Shown here: positions 12,228 to 23,804 of the stretch, one piece after another | Layout of the letters: the number at the start of each line of letters is the position of its first letter | Numbering within the stretch: the first letter of the stretch is position 1 | Assembly (NCBI RefSeq): GCF_022539505.1 | Contig: NC_061510.1 | Coordinates: 101,076,292 to 101,140,291, forward strand | Length of the DNA: 64,000 bases | From: Lolium rigidum | Lineage: Eukaryota; Streptophyta; Magnoliopsida; Poales; Poaceae | Direction of reading: 5' to 3' | The notes under the pieces: model-generated | Database searches by the model: none | What the model was told of the DNA's origin: nothing | What the model saw: the letters and a program-made list of their open reading frames with translations, nothing else | Program-made: the position numbers and the translations under genes

Positions 12228-13240
12228 ACTTTTTTTTAGACGGAAGCAAAAGCTTTACCCACCTCATCTAGTATTAATTAAGAAGAGAGTGACCAGTTTT
12301 TAGAAAAAAAAATTTGACGAAAACCTACAGCAACAGATTCACATCCATACACATTCACAACCAAGCCTAATAGAGATATTCACAACAGGTCGCACCCAGT
12401 AACACTCCAACACCACATACTCTCAAAGCCAACAGGGAGTAGTAAAAGACATGACATTGGGGACACCCGCCAACCAAGTGTGGATCCTCTCAAAGCCAAG
12501 TGTTTGATACGGCGGAGGATTCACATCAGAGAACTCATGCGAGTCGGGCATCACTTTCTTGACAGAAGGATGCATAGGCACACCACCACATAACTCCATG
12601 AGCACATACATGATCTGCATGATCGGAGTCGTGATCGCCGAGCTAGCGCTAGCACGAGGAGAAAAACAACCATGAAAGCCCACTCCGCTCGCACCCAATT
12701 TGGCCAACATCAGACAGAATCAAAGGATCGCCATGAGAGAGCCTACCTAATACAGCTTCCGTCCGCTCCAAAAAGTCCCCAATCGCTAGCATCCAGCTAT
12801 GCAAGGAGCCAACAGCCTCGTGAAGAGGGTGGACAACCTCCTCAAGTAACTCGGTTTGCTTCTCCAAAGCAGATTGCATATTCGCTGAGGCTAAAGAGCC
12901 AACAAAAGCAGAAACAACCGACACCAGGCACATCGGATGGGACCGAGACCTCAACCTGAGCCCGGCGAGGAGCATTCGCTCGGCGAGGCGACAACGTGGC
13001 AAGGCCTGCCAACAAGCCAATATGGCGGACTACTCAAGCAAATATCAAACCACACAGCAGAATGGGATTCGACAAGGCAAAGAAACAACGGATCTAGAGA
13101 AGAGCTCAGTAGCTCCCAACAACTGATACACAACAATCTCAATTACTTCTTCCGAAATGACACCAATTCCATTGTTCAGCAATGTGATCGTGCTAGCACA
13201 GAAGGGGATACGAAATAGATAGGTCCTGTATCCCCACAGC
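12228..13240 (-). mobile_element. Decayed, 5'-truncated LINE remnant
   Basis: A T-run at 12229-12237 is a poly(A) tail on the minus strand and is preceded there by a GGTGGGTAAAGCTTTTGC-like 3' end common in grass LINEs. Minus-strand frames at 12423-12710 (GFHGCFSPRASASS and a following LCGG segment) and 12649-13020 (LEKQTELLEEVV and DFLERTEAVLGR segments) resemble the long, poorly conserved ORF1-type proteins of Triticeae LINEs. They overlap in different frames, so the copy is broken. I find no target-site duplication. The right boundary is approximate. It lies between the convergent enolase-like and LIM genes. Confidence 0.45.
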
Positions 13241-13331
13241 CAGAACACAACATACAAACAGTGCACAAGTAAAAAAGGCAACGCCTCTAAATTTCCGCCC
13301 TCAAAATCCACTTTGGAGATAACGGCATGAA

Positions 13332-14965
13332 TCAAGAGGAGGCATCAGCGGCCGCCGCCTGCGCTGCTTGTGCGTCCAGTGCTGTTTGTGCCTCTGCGCG
13401 CTTGACAGTCGCGCACTTGATCAGATGGTTGTAGCTGCCCTTCTCCTTGAAAAGCTGGGAGAAATGGTGCTTGCAGTAGAGGATTCCCTCCAAAGCTGCA
13501 TAATTGGACGGCGATAGGGCGCACCCTCCATGAGAGCACTTGAAGCAGGATTTGTGGTAGGACTTCTCTTCAACTGTTACCTGCAAGATTTATTTTAACA
13601 GATGGGTATGAGTCATCAACGAGGGCTGTTCGGGAGGCTTTATGGTATAATTGAAAAGGAAATTGTGGATTCAAGACAATTATCATCAACAAGCGCTGCA
13701 CGTTCTGGATGCTTTAGGGTATAACTAAAAAGGAAATTGTTGATTCAAGACAATTATCATCGCCGAGCGCTAAACGTTCTGGAGGCTTTAGGTTATAGCT
13801 AAAAAGGAAATTGTTGATCCAGGACAATTACTATATGAAAGTTTGTGCCTAAATGGTACAAGTCATTATCATCTGGAGTGAAGTGAAGGCTGTCAACACA
13901 ACTATGTCCAGAGGTACAAGTAACATAACCACTTGGATTCAATCGCAAAAACAATATACCGATAGTTTTAAACTTAAGTAGCTTTAGTTCTTTTGCGAAG
14001 TAAGAAATGCCAGAATAGTTCTATGACATTACCTTCTCAAGAGGGTACGCCGTTTTACCACAAGTGGCACACTTGTCCTGTGTTCCCGAAAACATACCGG
14101 CGGCTTTGCTTGGCGATCTAGTCTGAAACAGCACAATTCGCATAAAAATTAGCTGAACAGCACCCGCAGCTTTGCATAATATGGGATGCAAACAAACCAG
14201 ACAAAAAAAATGCAGGCAGCCTAGTGGTACAGACCAGCTCGGGAGTCAACTTCTCGGTTGCAGATTTTGCGGCTGAAAGGGAACCAAAAAAAAACTCTCA
14301 TCAGAACAAATTCGATCAAGAAAAGGCAGTTTGGTACTGAACGAAAGCGTACGTGACTGCGATTGGAAGCTCTTGTTGTAGCTCCCCGTCTCCTTGAACA
14401 GCTGCGCGAAATGGGGCTTGCAGTATGGCACTCCTTCGAAGGAGGAGTAGCTGCTAAACTGTCGAATCAGAAAACGAACAAGATTGGCTGTTAGATCGAG
14501 GCACACCTTTGCCTAGCTAAAAATCATCGCAATTCCTCCTAGCAAGAAGAAGATCGGCAGGAAAATTTTCCACCAATTGTGAAATGGTCAAAACTACGAT
14601 CTCCTAATGAACACGTAATTCTGACCGGAAACTCAGGCACCAGATCCGTCCAGCAGAGCAATTCGCAGATCTACTGCTGCTACAAGAGAGACATGACATT
14701 ATCCCACAGATCTATCGACAATTAAGCCGCCTCGAGCATATTCTCCTGCTAATAACGTCTGCCAGCCTAAAATTAGAGGCACGGATGCGGAGAGATAGAA
14801 ACAAAGATAAGAGAGAGCGACATGCATCCATACCGAGAGGGTGGACTTGCAGTGGTGGCACTTGAAGCAGGCGCGGTGGAAGACGGCGCCGTCGGTGGAG
14901 AGCTGGTCCATGGGGTACACCGTCTTGGCGCACACCTTGCACTTCTGCTGCGTCCCGCTGAACAT
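13332..14965 (-). CDS. Plant protein with two LIM domains, 5 exons, 204 aa
   Basis: Exons on the minus strand: 14965-14834, 14458-14353, 14272-14235, 14122-14033, 13580-13332. They total 615 nt with no stop and matching phases. The protein starts MFSGTQQKCKVC. LIM 1 (about residues 9-61) has C9, C12, H30, C33, C36, C39 and the C..H pair in VPYCKPHF. A linker with SFQSPAKS and TRSPSKAAGM follows. LIM 2 starts GTQDKCATC and ends ILYCKHHF. A short Ala-rich tail ends the protein. Plant LIM proteins of this build bind and bundle actin filaments, and some also act in the nucleus. All zinc ligands that I can place are present. I cannot assign the WLIM/PLIM subclass with confidence. Intron 4 holds a 74-bp tandem repeat. 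Confidence 0.93.
13618..13841. repeat. 74-bp tandem repeat, about three copies, in LIM intron 4
   Basis: The core AAAAGGAAATTGT recurs at 13654, 13728 and 13802, exactly 74 bp apart. Each is followed by GATTCAAGACAATTA or a close variant. Copies two and three are more alike. The array lies wholly within the intron. Confidence 0.85.
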
Positions 14966-15066
14966 GGTCGCCGTCGCCGTCTCCTCCTCCCCGATCTGAT
15001 CTTGCGCGCCTGCCTGCCCGAGGATGAGATGATGGCGAACAGCAGCACGAGCACCCAGTTGCCGCG

Positions 15067-15074
15067 CTTATATA
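15067..15074 (-). promoter_or_regulatory. TATA box of the LIM gene
   Basis: The minus strand reads TATATAAG here, about 100 bp upstream of the ATG at 14965. This would place transcription start near 15035 and give a 5' leader of about 70 nt. Confidence 0.65.
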
Positions 15075-15480
15075 CGCGATGCGTAGGGAGCAGCAGCAAT
15101 GAATGGATGGAATTATGGCTCTCGATCGGGCGGCGCGGGGCGGGTGGGTGAGTCGTCTCACGGTTGCCGCGGCGGAAAGAAAAAGAAGAAGCGAAGGAGG
15201 GGAAAGGGGCAGCAGCTGCTGCTGCTCATTAACGAATACGAATTTATTATTACAGCGGCCCATCTGTCAGTGTGCTGCTCCGCGCACGGACGTGCTGCCG
15301 GCGAGACGGCCGCCGGTGTCGCTGCATGCGGGACCAGGGGAATGGAGGGACCACTTGGCGGTGAGGTTTACACCTCGCCGCTGCATTGGCACTTTGGCAG
15401 CACGCGAGAGCACGGCTACGGCTGCAGCAGAAGCAACGGTGAAGCAACGACGACGACTATCGTAGTATTCGCATAATTTC
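15075..15480. other. GC-rich 5' flank of the LIM gene
   Basis: The DNA is GC-rich with many short frames on both strands and no family motif in any of them. Promoter-proximal sequence is the simplest reading. Confidence 0.4.
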
Positions 15481-15529
15481 ATCGATGAGTGGGGCCCAGT
15501 GATCAGCGTGGGAAATGGGAGATATTTTT

Positions 15530-15660
15530 TTGACGATCTATTACAAATTACTCACACAAATATGGATGTATCTATACACACTAAAGAGTCTCTAGATACA
15601 TCAAAATTTAGCAAACTCAATCGCGATATCTTTTTAAGAGAGGTAGTATTATATTATTTT
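15530..15660. mobile_element. Degenerate Stowaway-like MITE core
   Basis: The segment holds GGATGTATCTATACACACT...TCTCTAGATACATC, an imperfect hairpin typical of the centre of Triticeae Stowaway elements. The ends are too worn to place. The rest of 15481-16321 has no gene that I can support. Confidence 0.35.
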
Positions 15661-16337
15661 GAGTAGGAACATGGAGATAGAGAGATATTGAAAACTAAGC
15701 CGTGGTTGTTGGATGGTTATAAAGGCAGTGATATAAGTATCGATATCCCACCAAGGATTAAACGTTTGAGAACCATCGTGTGGCACTTTAATGTCTTATA
15801 AAGACGAAATAACTTTTTAAAATTGAAGGCGTGTTCATATCAACGGCAAGGTGCCCGTGGTGACTTAGTCAATCTTTTTTAGACCCGGTCTTTCAAATTT
15901 GCTCATAGTCGCATGGTACGTGTGCTTGCGTTTCATAGAAATAAATGTGCGTATCGTATTTAAAACATTTTGCATTTGTCTATGGTGTGTTTCGAACAAA
16001 TTACTAGATAGTAGGGAGATATTATTTCGTGCGGCTGCAGTGCGGAGTGCGACCCACGTCGGCCAGCTCTATCCCTGCTGCCTCATCGGACCTTTCTGCT
16101 TTGTTCCGGTCTTCCTTATTATTGGCATTTGTTAGTTGGAGGGAGCATATATGCAATTGCAACAGCGCACTGCGTAAGCATTAATTCTTTGCTGCTCCTT
16201 TTTCTCCATACTTTTATTGCAGCAAGAGGACAATGCCGGGCGGGCCGTTGGCCAAGACGAGGAGGGTGCTGCCAAGTGCGCCAGCACGTACGACGGTGAC
16301 CAGCTCTTGGCTTAGCAAAATGGTTAGTGGCACTATC

Positions 16338-17462
16338 TTTTTTTTTTGAGTGTAAGACAGCCTTATATTATACTTGTAACAACTGGTACAAGATCTCGTG
16401 TTACAAGGTCCCAGATATTGTCTGGCAGCATATCAAACCATAAACAGCTACCAGCACTTCTAGCCATCTTAGCTAGGGCATCGGCTACCCTATTGCTATC
16501 TCTGCTTTTGTGGGTTACACAGTAATCATCTAGATCACCCAGCCACCTCTTGATCTGATCGTATGTTGCCCAGCTTCTTGATCTGTCCAACTCCTTGGAC
16601 CGAAGGGCAGCAACCACAGTAGCATTATCCGCTTCCAGGATTACACGAGAGTGGCCAAGTCCCCTCAATAGGTTAATACCCCAAAGCACTGCCATAGCTT
16701 CAGCATCCATTGCATCGATGCACCTGGGTATGGGGGAGCAGGCCGCTAACAAGACTTTACCATGGTGGTCCCTGAGCACAGCACCCGCACCACTAGCTCC
16801 CTCGGCAGAGAGGAAGGAAGCATCAGTGTTCAGCTTGACCCATCCCTGAGGTGGAGGAGTCCAGTTCCCAGGTCTTTCCTGATTGCCCGCACCCGCCCCA
16901 GAAACGTTGTTGCGAAGCATAGGTTCCTTACCCAATCCCTCATGATAGCCTTCCATAGATTCAATAGTATTGTTGTATGACAGCAGGAAGGAGACCGAGT
17001 TCTCAATTGTTTCCTTGCCATCATTGTGGACAATGTTGTTTCTCAAATGCCACGCTCGCCAGAAAAGAAGGAGAATCCTAGCTTTAGTCTTTTCGTCAAC
17101 TTGGTTCAGCAATAGCAGAAGCCAATCCTTCCCCGACCGAGTTAAGGAGCTCTCACTTGGCAGCTTCCAATGGGCGCGCATTGCATGGCGTAGACCAATT
17201 GCCTTGGGGCATCTGATAACAGCATGGTGTCCATCTTCAGAGGCAACTCCATAGATGGTGCATGTGCTAGTGAGCTCAAGCTTGCGTTTAACTTTGTTGT
17301 TTCTTGTGGCCATGGAATCATTTGCTAGTCTCCAAGCGAAGATACGCACTTTAGGTGGGACATTTGCCTTCCAGATACAGTTCCAAAGGGTTCTGTCACC
17401 ATTTGAATTTGTGCTGCAGCTCTCCCCACCCCGATCCTGATGCTTGATCTTCAATGCCAGTC
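16338..17462 (-). mobile_element. 5'-truncated LINE (L1-type, RNase H end) with 16-bp TSD
   Basis: The insertion is 1125 bp and flanked by perfect copies of GGTTAGTGGCACTATC at 16322-16337 and 17463-17478. A T-run at 16338-16347 is its poly(A) tail on the minus strand. Only the 3' part of ORF2 is present. Direct repeats of this length, a tail and 5' truncation are the marks of target-primed reverse transcription. Confidence 0.93.
16363..17454 (-). pseudogene. LINE ORF2 C-terminal part: zf-RVT and RNase H domains
   Basis: One open frame of 363 codons remains. The first half carries a zf-RVT-type segment (LWNCIWKANVPPKVRIFAWR, then a reduced zinc-ligand pattern). The second half is an RNase H (RVT_3) domain: WVKLNTDASF with the first Asp, then AEAMAVLWGI with Glu, EADN with Asp, and a final NRVADALAKMA with Asp. 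The endonuclease and reverse transcriptase are lost by truncation, so the copy cannot move by itself. The lack of stops suggests a young insertion. Confidence 0.88.
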
Positions 17463-17548
17463 GGTTAGTGGCACTATCAATCTATCATTTACCCGTATAC
17501 GACCTTCTTCATAATGCCTGGTTCAAGCATGATTCACTGGCCAGCAGC

Positions 17549-17860
17549 GCGCATTTTTTTTTTCGATCCCACCGATCTTTTAATAATCATCAATAGCAGT
17601 ACAAAGATATTTAAATGAATAAAAAATATAAATAGATCATTGGACTACAGACACTAGCGCGAGCCGAAGGTGCACCACCGTCCTCGCCCCTCCATCACCC
17701 GAGCTAGGCAAAGCTTGTTGTAGTAGATAGACGAAAAGTCGTCGTGCTAAGGCCCAAAGGACCAGCGCACCAGAGTAGCAACCATCGCCAATTGTGACAA
17801 TCGTAGATTAGAAGAGACTGATCCGAAAACACACCAGCGAACACGAAAACCAACCAAATC
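17549..17860 (-). mobile_element. Probable LINE 3'-UTR fragment (poly-T headed)
   Basis: After a T-run near 17549 the minus strand carries sequence like Triticeae LINE 3' untranslated regions: CTTCGGCTCGCGCTAGTGT, then a TTTGTACT segment, then GATCG just before the A tail. There is no coding frame. No clear target duplication was found and the right end is uncertain. Confidence 0.4.
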
Positions 17861-17886
17861 CCAGGAGATCACCTATTGATCATTAA

Positions 17887-18015
17887 CTTAGATTTTCCCA
17901 AGATTTTGACCACTATTCTGAATTATTCTACTATTTCGAAGTCAATGAAATAAGTAGGACCTCCAAAAATGGTGAGTTTTCTATTGATGGCGGCTATTGA
18001 TACCACCGGAAAGAC
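17887..18015 (+). other. Protein-like AT-rich frame of unknown origin
   Basis: The frame starting at 17887 has protein-like composition (DFDHYSELFYYFEVNEISRT is part of it). It runs to a TGA near 18000, after which the same frame reads YHRKDKKNSKE. The base use is AT-rich like plastid genes and unlike the genes nearby. I could not identify it. It may be a piece of organelle DNA. I see nothing else in 18016-18440. Confidence 0.25.
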
Positions 18016-18440
18016 AAAAAAAATTCTAAGGAATAAAAAAGGAAAAATTGGATTTATGTTCAATGGAAAAAATTATCAGGAGCAGGAAAAGAAATTGGTA
18101 TGATATATTCATACCATAACATAAGAATAATAAGATCTCAAACTCTTATCGATACTGGAACTCAAAGAGCATAGGAGGGAGCCATTTTCATTGTTACCGT
18201 CCCGGTTGTTAAAATTAGGTCCGTTTGCCTAGGACTTGATTGTCCGTAAGCTTAGTGACATTTGTTCGTTGGCACATCACTGCTAGCTATTGGGTCCACC
18301 GCGTTCGTTGGCCTTCCTCTAGAATCGCGTCACAAATAACCTCCACGGGGACGGGGACGGCCGGCAGCTCCGCCCAACATCCATCACCAACACTACAGGT
18401 TCCAGCCCGCATTTACGGGATGTGGTTGCTTTGCCCGCAA

Positions 18441-19072
18441 AAATACAGAGGCTCAAGCAAGCACAACTATATGTGTACTCAACATATGCATCGCAAATTC
18501 GCAATCATACAGCTCAAGGATAATATGGGTTCGGTCAACCAGACGATATACAGTACATACACCTGCACTTTATGCATAATAATTGGGTTTGAAGCATGTC
18601 CCATCGTCAACCACTGAGTCCGACGAACACAGCATTATCATGCCCGGCACCAACCGGAAATGCAATCAACAACTCCGACTGCACCACGCCAACCGAATCA
18701 CTGGCAAACAGCAGTGGCCTCACTATATGCTACTCCATAATTATACTACTCCAGATGCATTATCACCAGCATAATGGAGTATTGGCGACGGGAGAGTTAG
18801 CTCTCGCGACACCATCAGCAGGTGAGTGCTCATTCTAGCTCCAGCCGCACGCACTCGCTTGCCCGTGTGTACGATTTCAATCAGATCGATACAGCAGCAG
18901 TTATAGCATCACCGAAAACTGTAGGCGAAACGACAGACAACGAGCTTCCCATGATCAAAGAAATGCAACATGGGAAGAAAAACATGAATTTATACATGTG
19001 GCGCAGATGGTAGTGACTGCAGCTGATATTCTGACACCTGAGCCAGGACATATGTTAAGTGTCCATTCTTTT
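18441..19072 (-). other. 3' flank of the OTU gene, no gene seen
   Basis: This region lies downstream of the OTU stop codon on the minus strand and probably includes its 3' untranslated region. Short frames here lack any family motif. Confidence 0.4.
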
Positions 19073-22000
19073 TTATATCAGCAGATCATAATGGTTCGTC
19101 CCACTGTATAATAGTCTCACTGGCACCCTTTTCTTCCCCACTTTCGAGTCTTTGGTGAATTCCAACCCGTATTCAGCAATGGGAATAAAACCATTACCCC
19201 GTCCACGGTACTGTTACACAAAAAACGGCAGATTTAATTCAGAAGATGAAGTGAGGAACATGGTCAGAAGCAGAACATACGAGCCTATCAAAGCACATCC
19301 ATGAAAACATGGTAGCTAGCTTATAGTGAAACAAAGATACCCGTTCAATAAATCCACACAGTAGTTCAAAACTAGAAGACAACTTGGATTTAAGCACCGA
19401 AAATGCAAGAGAAAAGTACTCGCCTATCTTTCAAACAGTTCAGTAGTTTTCACTTTGCAGATGTGCTTCCATTTTCTATTATTAACTAACTATATCTTCC
19501 CCACAACTCCAACAAATGTCCATAATATAGAATACTCAGATTGGAGGATGGGATCAAAGAAACAGAAATCCCAAATGCAATTTGCAATTTGCACTTTTAA
19601 CATACTTACAGAGGAAAGCTTAGGCTGATAACACATTTCCAAGATGGCTTCAGTTTTTTAATGTACTAGGCAATATTGGCCAAGTATTATTAGTCCCCAC
19701 TTGTGTGTGGTCTCATTTCATCAACTTTTATCACGCCACAATGCAACGAACCATATTGACGATGTGTCCTAAATATTACTATACTTCCAAAATTTGTTGC
19801 TTAGTTTTTTCTGTCTAACAATAAATTCAAGAAAACTAGAACAGACATTCCTAAGATTTGTTATGAAACTCTACTTTTGCTAAGTCAGAGCCGTATTTAT
19901 ATGAGCAGATGAAGTTTTCCTGTCCACATCTATTCACTGCATATTTAGGTCTATTACCAACTAGATAAATTTACCTCACGCTCTGGAATGTAAATAATAA
20001 TTGGTTGCCGACACAGTCTAGACAAAACCTGAAAAGAGTAGATGCCAGATAAAAATTGCTGTGAATGAGCCATATGCGGATATATCAATTTAAGCAACAA
20101 TATAGAAAAAAGCAATATACTCTCTGAAAATGGTAGCCTACTTAGATAGAGCTTCCACAAGTTCAATGTATATCTATTGACTTTATCACACTAAAAAGAA
20201 GAATGATGCATGAACTGTACTAAGACATGACATGATTGATATGCCTCGACACAAATGTTTTCTACATCTAATTTGATGAATGACTGATGCTTGTATCAAT
20301 TATGCACGTTAACATTTAGAACCATTAAAGGCATACCAACAGTTCTGACTCCCCACCCCAGAAATCAGGCCGTCTGATCCTTTGGCAGTACCTACAAAAC
20401 CAGGTGTAACCATTAGCATCTCTAAGTTCATGACATCAAAGAAAATCAGAAGCTGTAGGAACTCTAACCGTTTCAATGACTCATCCACTGTAATGGCTAT
20501 AACTGCCTCTTCATACTTTTGACGCTCAGTTTGGTTGTCACATATAACTTCTTTCACTGCCAGCCGTAAATCATCTAGGAAATTAAAGGTAAGTTTCATT
20601 AAAAAAACGAATTTCAACAATGAGCTGTCTTTCAATGAAGAACAGGTAAACTTAGTGTGCAATAATACACTAAGGGCGCGAGATGGGTGTTCTCAGGTTT
20701 ATCGGGGCGTAAAGTTACTAAAAATACACAAATCTATTATGTGGCTGATCGCTGAAGGGGTTATAGTGTTAGAAACTTACAAATGACAGTTTTAGCAAGG
20801 CTTGGTTCTAGAGAACGTGCAATGTAAACTATAAGGTATGTTCTATGACCAAATGACTGTACAACTCTTCTTCAACATCCTGGCCACAAATATCTTTTAT
20901 TTTAAATTTTCAGGCTGGGTCAATTTCTTCATAAATGTTAAAGATCAATTTAGAAATGGGAAGTTGTAGGTAACGTTACTTTTCAATCAGGGAACAAAGA
21001 TCTACAGCAGCATCCAAGGAGAAATTTTCCCCTGGCCATAATGTCAGTCCAGATTGCAGTGGCTGGTTATCTTTTAGTCTAATAATTACACCTAAATTAA
21101 TTTGCAGGTCTATCCAGCAAGCAAGGCGCATTTGACAGTGTACTCCTCAAATCTCATAATAATAAATCATAACTTTTCTGATATGTTTATATTGTCAATG
21201 ATACTGCTTTTTAATGGATGTTCTATTTTTTCATTGGAGCTTTTGTTTCTAACACACAAAGCTGGGTATGTGGTTGATAGCTACAGGGATTAGTTTTGAA
21301 CTAACAATGAAAGTTTTAGTGATAGGGTAATCGACTAATCACAGGGAACGTGCGGTGTAGATTTTGAAGTATATTCTATGACTGAAAGACTGTCTAGCTC
21401 TTTTTCACTCATTCCTGTCCAGAAATGTATAAACTGAAAAATGTAGTCTAAGAACTGTACCTGCACTGGAGTTCACTTTAGGTCTATTTCCTAACAAATT
21501 ATAAAGATAAATTTACAAAGAGGAAGCTGTAGGAATTGGCAGTGTAAATTTCAAAGTATGTTTGCCGACTGAAAGAATGTGCAGCTCTTCTTTACGCATC
21601 AAAAAATGTCTGGTTTACGGATTGTGGTCTGTGGCCATGTTTTAGTCCAAAAATTCCACATAATCGACTAAAAGAGTATCCAGGTCTAGCAGGTTTAGTT
21701 CTATCTTGGAGGTTGGAACTAGTTCTTGGTTCAATGACATGTTCTTTACTAAGACTAATGTGGTTGTCTTCATGATGCATAAATAGATTGATCTTCTTCA
21801 GACAAAGATGAGAGCTGGAGACAAGCTCATGGATCTTAACATGTGGCAAATTGCATTTGAAGCTCTTGACCAAGTACCAACAACATGGATGCTCCCAAAC
21901 TACTCATGCAAATAAATAGTCCATCCGTTCCTTGATATAAGGTGTGTAGTTTTTGAGATTTTTTTCAAAATATAAGGTGTATGTACAATATTTTTAGGGA

Positions 22001-23063
22001 TTTGATTACGTTTCCTTATCTCATGCAAACTCCTCTATTTCCCCATGCCAATTAGTCAAGGGTAATCTCGCCCAAAACTGGTGTAACTTTTCCTACATGT
22101 GCGTTCTTTAATTTTCGTGCCAAAAACAATACACCCTATATTTAGGAACGGAGGGAGTAATAATTTCTGCCATATGTTTTTGCTGACAATGATACTGCTT
22201 TTCATTGGATATTATACTTTTTTTTGGAAACTCACTGGATGTTATACTTTGTGTTTGTTCATAATATGACTGTAATTTAAATCTATTTGGTGTAAACATG
22301 GAGTTACTTTTCAATCAGGGAACAAAGATCTACAGCAGCATCCAAGGAGAAATTTTCCCCAAACTAATAGATGTTGTTTTTTAGAGAAGTAATGAACATT
22401 ATTGTTATGTACCAAAGTGCAAATCAAAGCCCTACAGGAACTGCGCATATCATAGACTATCTCCGGACTGACTGCAAAAAACTGACTACTCAAGGCTACA
22501 TAAAGGGAGCAAGTAAGATTTATCCATGAACAAAAGGCATAATTTCAGACTACCTGCATCTTGGACCTCATCCCTTGGGGTCAGTGGAATACCCCTGGTC
22601 TTTGCCATTCCTTTAGCCTACAAAGAACCAAACCAGGTTTGGAACAGAAACTTATTCCAATCGTTTCCAACGTGCACGATGCCAAAGGAGCAAAGTTCCG
22701 GCGACTTACCAACGCCCGAAACATGCACCGGCCGTCGCCCGTGACTCTCTGGACCCCGTAATGCTCCACCTTGTTCAGCGCCGCCGACCACCCGCCCCTC
22801 CTGGACCGCGAACCAGTTATCATAACTCAACTCCGCTCGCGCTTCGATCGATTCAGACAAGAGAAATAGATGGAGACAGAGAAGGAGCGCACATACAGGG
22901 AGGGGCCAATCCTGGCGAAGCAGTGGAGCTGGGGCCAAACAGGCGACGCGGGAGCAGGCGCGGGGCCTTCGAGGAGCTCGAACCTGGCCGTTCCATCCCC
23001 GAGTCGCGCCAGAAGTGTGGCTGCGACAAGGATCAGCGAAATGAGTGGGGATTGGGAAGCCAT
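19073..23063 (-). CDS. OTU-domain cysteine protease (deubiquitinase type), 7 exons, 224 aa
   Basis: Exons on the minus strand: 23063-22897, 22800-22710, 22617-22554, 20574-20469, 20391-20337, 20028-19975, 19210-19073. They total 675 nt, open, with consistent phases. The OTU motif VTGDGRCMFRAL holds catalytic Asp and Cys. The closing segment SGTNHYDLLI holds catalytic His. Between them lie DDLRLAVKEVI, RRPDFWGGESELL and CRQPIIIYIPE, all typical of plant OTU proteins. Such enzymes cut ubiquitin chains. The first 25 or so residues (SLILVAATLLA core) form a hydrophobic leader like a signal peptide or membrane anchor, so a place in the secretory path or a membrane is possible. The ATG at 23063 has context ACCATGG. 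Intron 3 is 1936 bp and holds a MITE and repeats. Confidence 0.93.
20685..21600. repeat. Degenerate direct repeats in OTU intron 3 and exon-flanking DNA
   Basis: Similar blocks recur near 20770-20890, 21292-21420 and 21520-21600. Shared pieces are GAACGTGC, a GTATGTTCTATGAC-like run, GACTG and AGCTCTTCTT. They look like diverged copies of a unit of roughly 500 bp. A further, much closer copy pair is 20977-21030 and 22304-22360, where about 55 bp match. Confidence 0.6.
21919..22157. mobile_element. Stowaway-like MITE in OTU intron 3
   Basis: The ends read CCATCCGTTCCTTGATATAAGG on the left and, inverted, CTCCCTCCGTTCCTAAATAT on the right, followed by TA at 22158. It is about 240 bp, AT-rich and non-coding. 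The left TA is not intact. Confidence 0.8.
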
Positions 23064-23247
23064 GGTAGCAGGTGAAGAGGCCTGCAAGGGCGTCCAGTAG
23101 AGTGACGAACTACCTACCGTTGGATGGCCGCGTCGCCGGCGCCATTCGGCTGCAATCTGTAAGCGGCAGCGGAGAAGAGCCGCAGCGGAAGGTGGGAGAA
23201 AGGGATGACGGTGTTAGAGACGTGGCCGGCGTGAGGGTCTGGCCGGT

Positions 23248-23276
23248 GGCCCAGAGCCTAAACGGGCTTGTGGGCT
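23248..23276 (-). promoter_or_regulatory. GGCCCA/TGGGCT motifs upstream of the OTU gene
   Basis: Site II-type hexamers occur at 23248-23253 and 23271-23276, about 190 bp before the ATG. No convincing TATA box was seen. The unique upstream DNA ends at 23494, where a transposon begins. Confidence 0.35.
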
Positions 23277-23804
23277 TCTCGTTTTTAGGCATTTTGCAGG
23301 AAACGGCTGTGCACGGTCTTCCCCTAAAAAAAGTTGAATAAAATGGTGTGCATTTTATTCAACTTTGGTCAGCATTTTTTAATAAAAAATTGGTTAGCAA
23401 ATTATGTTTCAGATTTTCTCACAATTTTTCCCTCACATTGGAGTGGTTAAAAAACTATCACAAAAATATGGTTATAAACAAATTTTACAAGTTAGGAGCA
23501 TCACTAGTAGAGCCCTCAAACCCTCAAACCGTTTTAAGGGTTGAGAATGGGCATTTTTTGACACGTTTGAGGGTTGAAAAAGTGGGGCAACCCCAACCCT
23601 TGAAACTGTCATATGACATATCACAAATTTCATCATCTCAACAACAGTTTGAAAGAAACAATAATCATTCTAATTATTATTACAACACCGAATAGTAGTT
23701 TCAAACACATAATAAAATCATTCAAGTTATTACAACAATGTTTTTGCAAATGACAATAATATTTCGAATCAAATAGGACATAGAAAAAGTAAAACAATGG
23801 TAGA

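Noticed and set aside
12672..12959. Plus-strand open frame of 95 aa
   Set aside because: It lies opposite LINE-like minus-strand frames, is low-complexity (Gln/Ser/Pro) and has no gene context.
14712..15476. Several long frames on both strands around the LIM gene's first exon
   Set aside because: High GC content makes stop-free frames by chance. Only the LIM frame carries zinc-ligand spacing.
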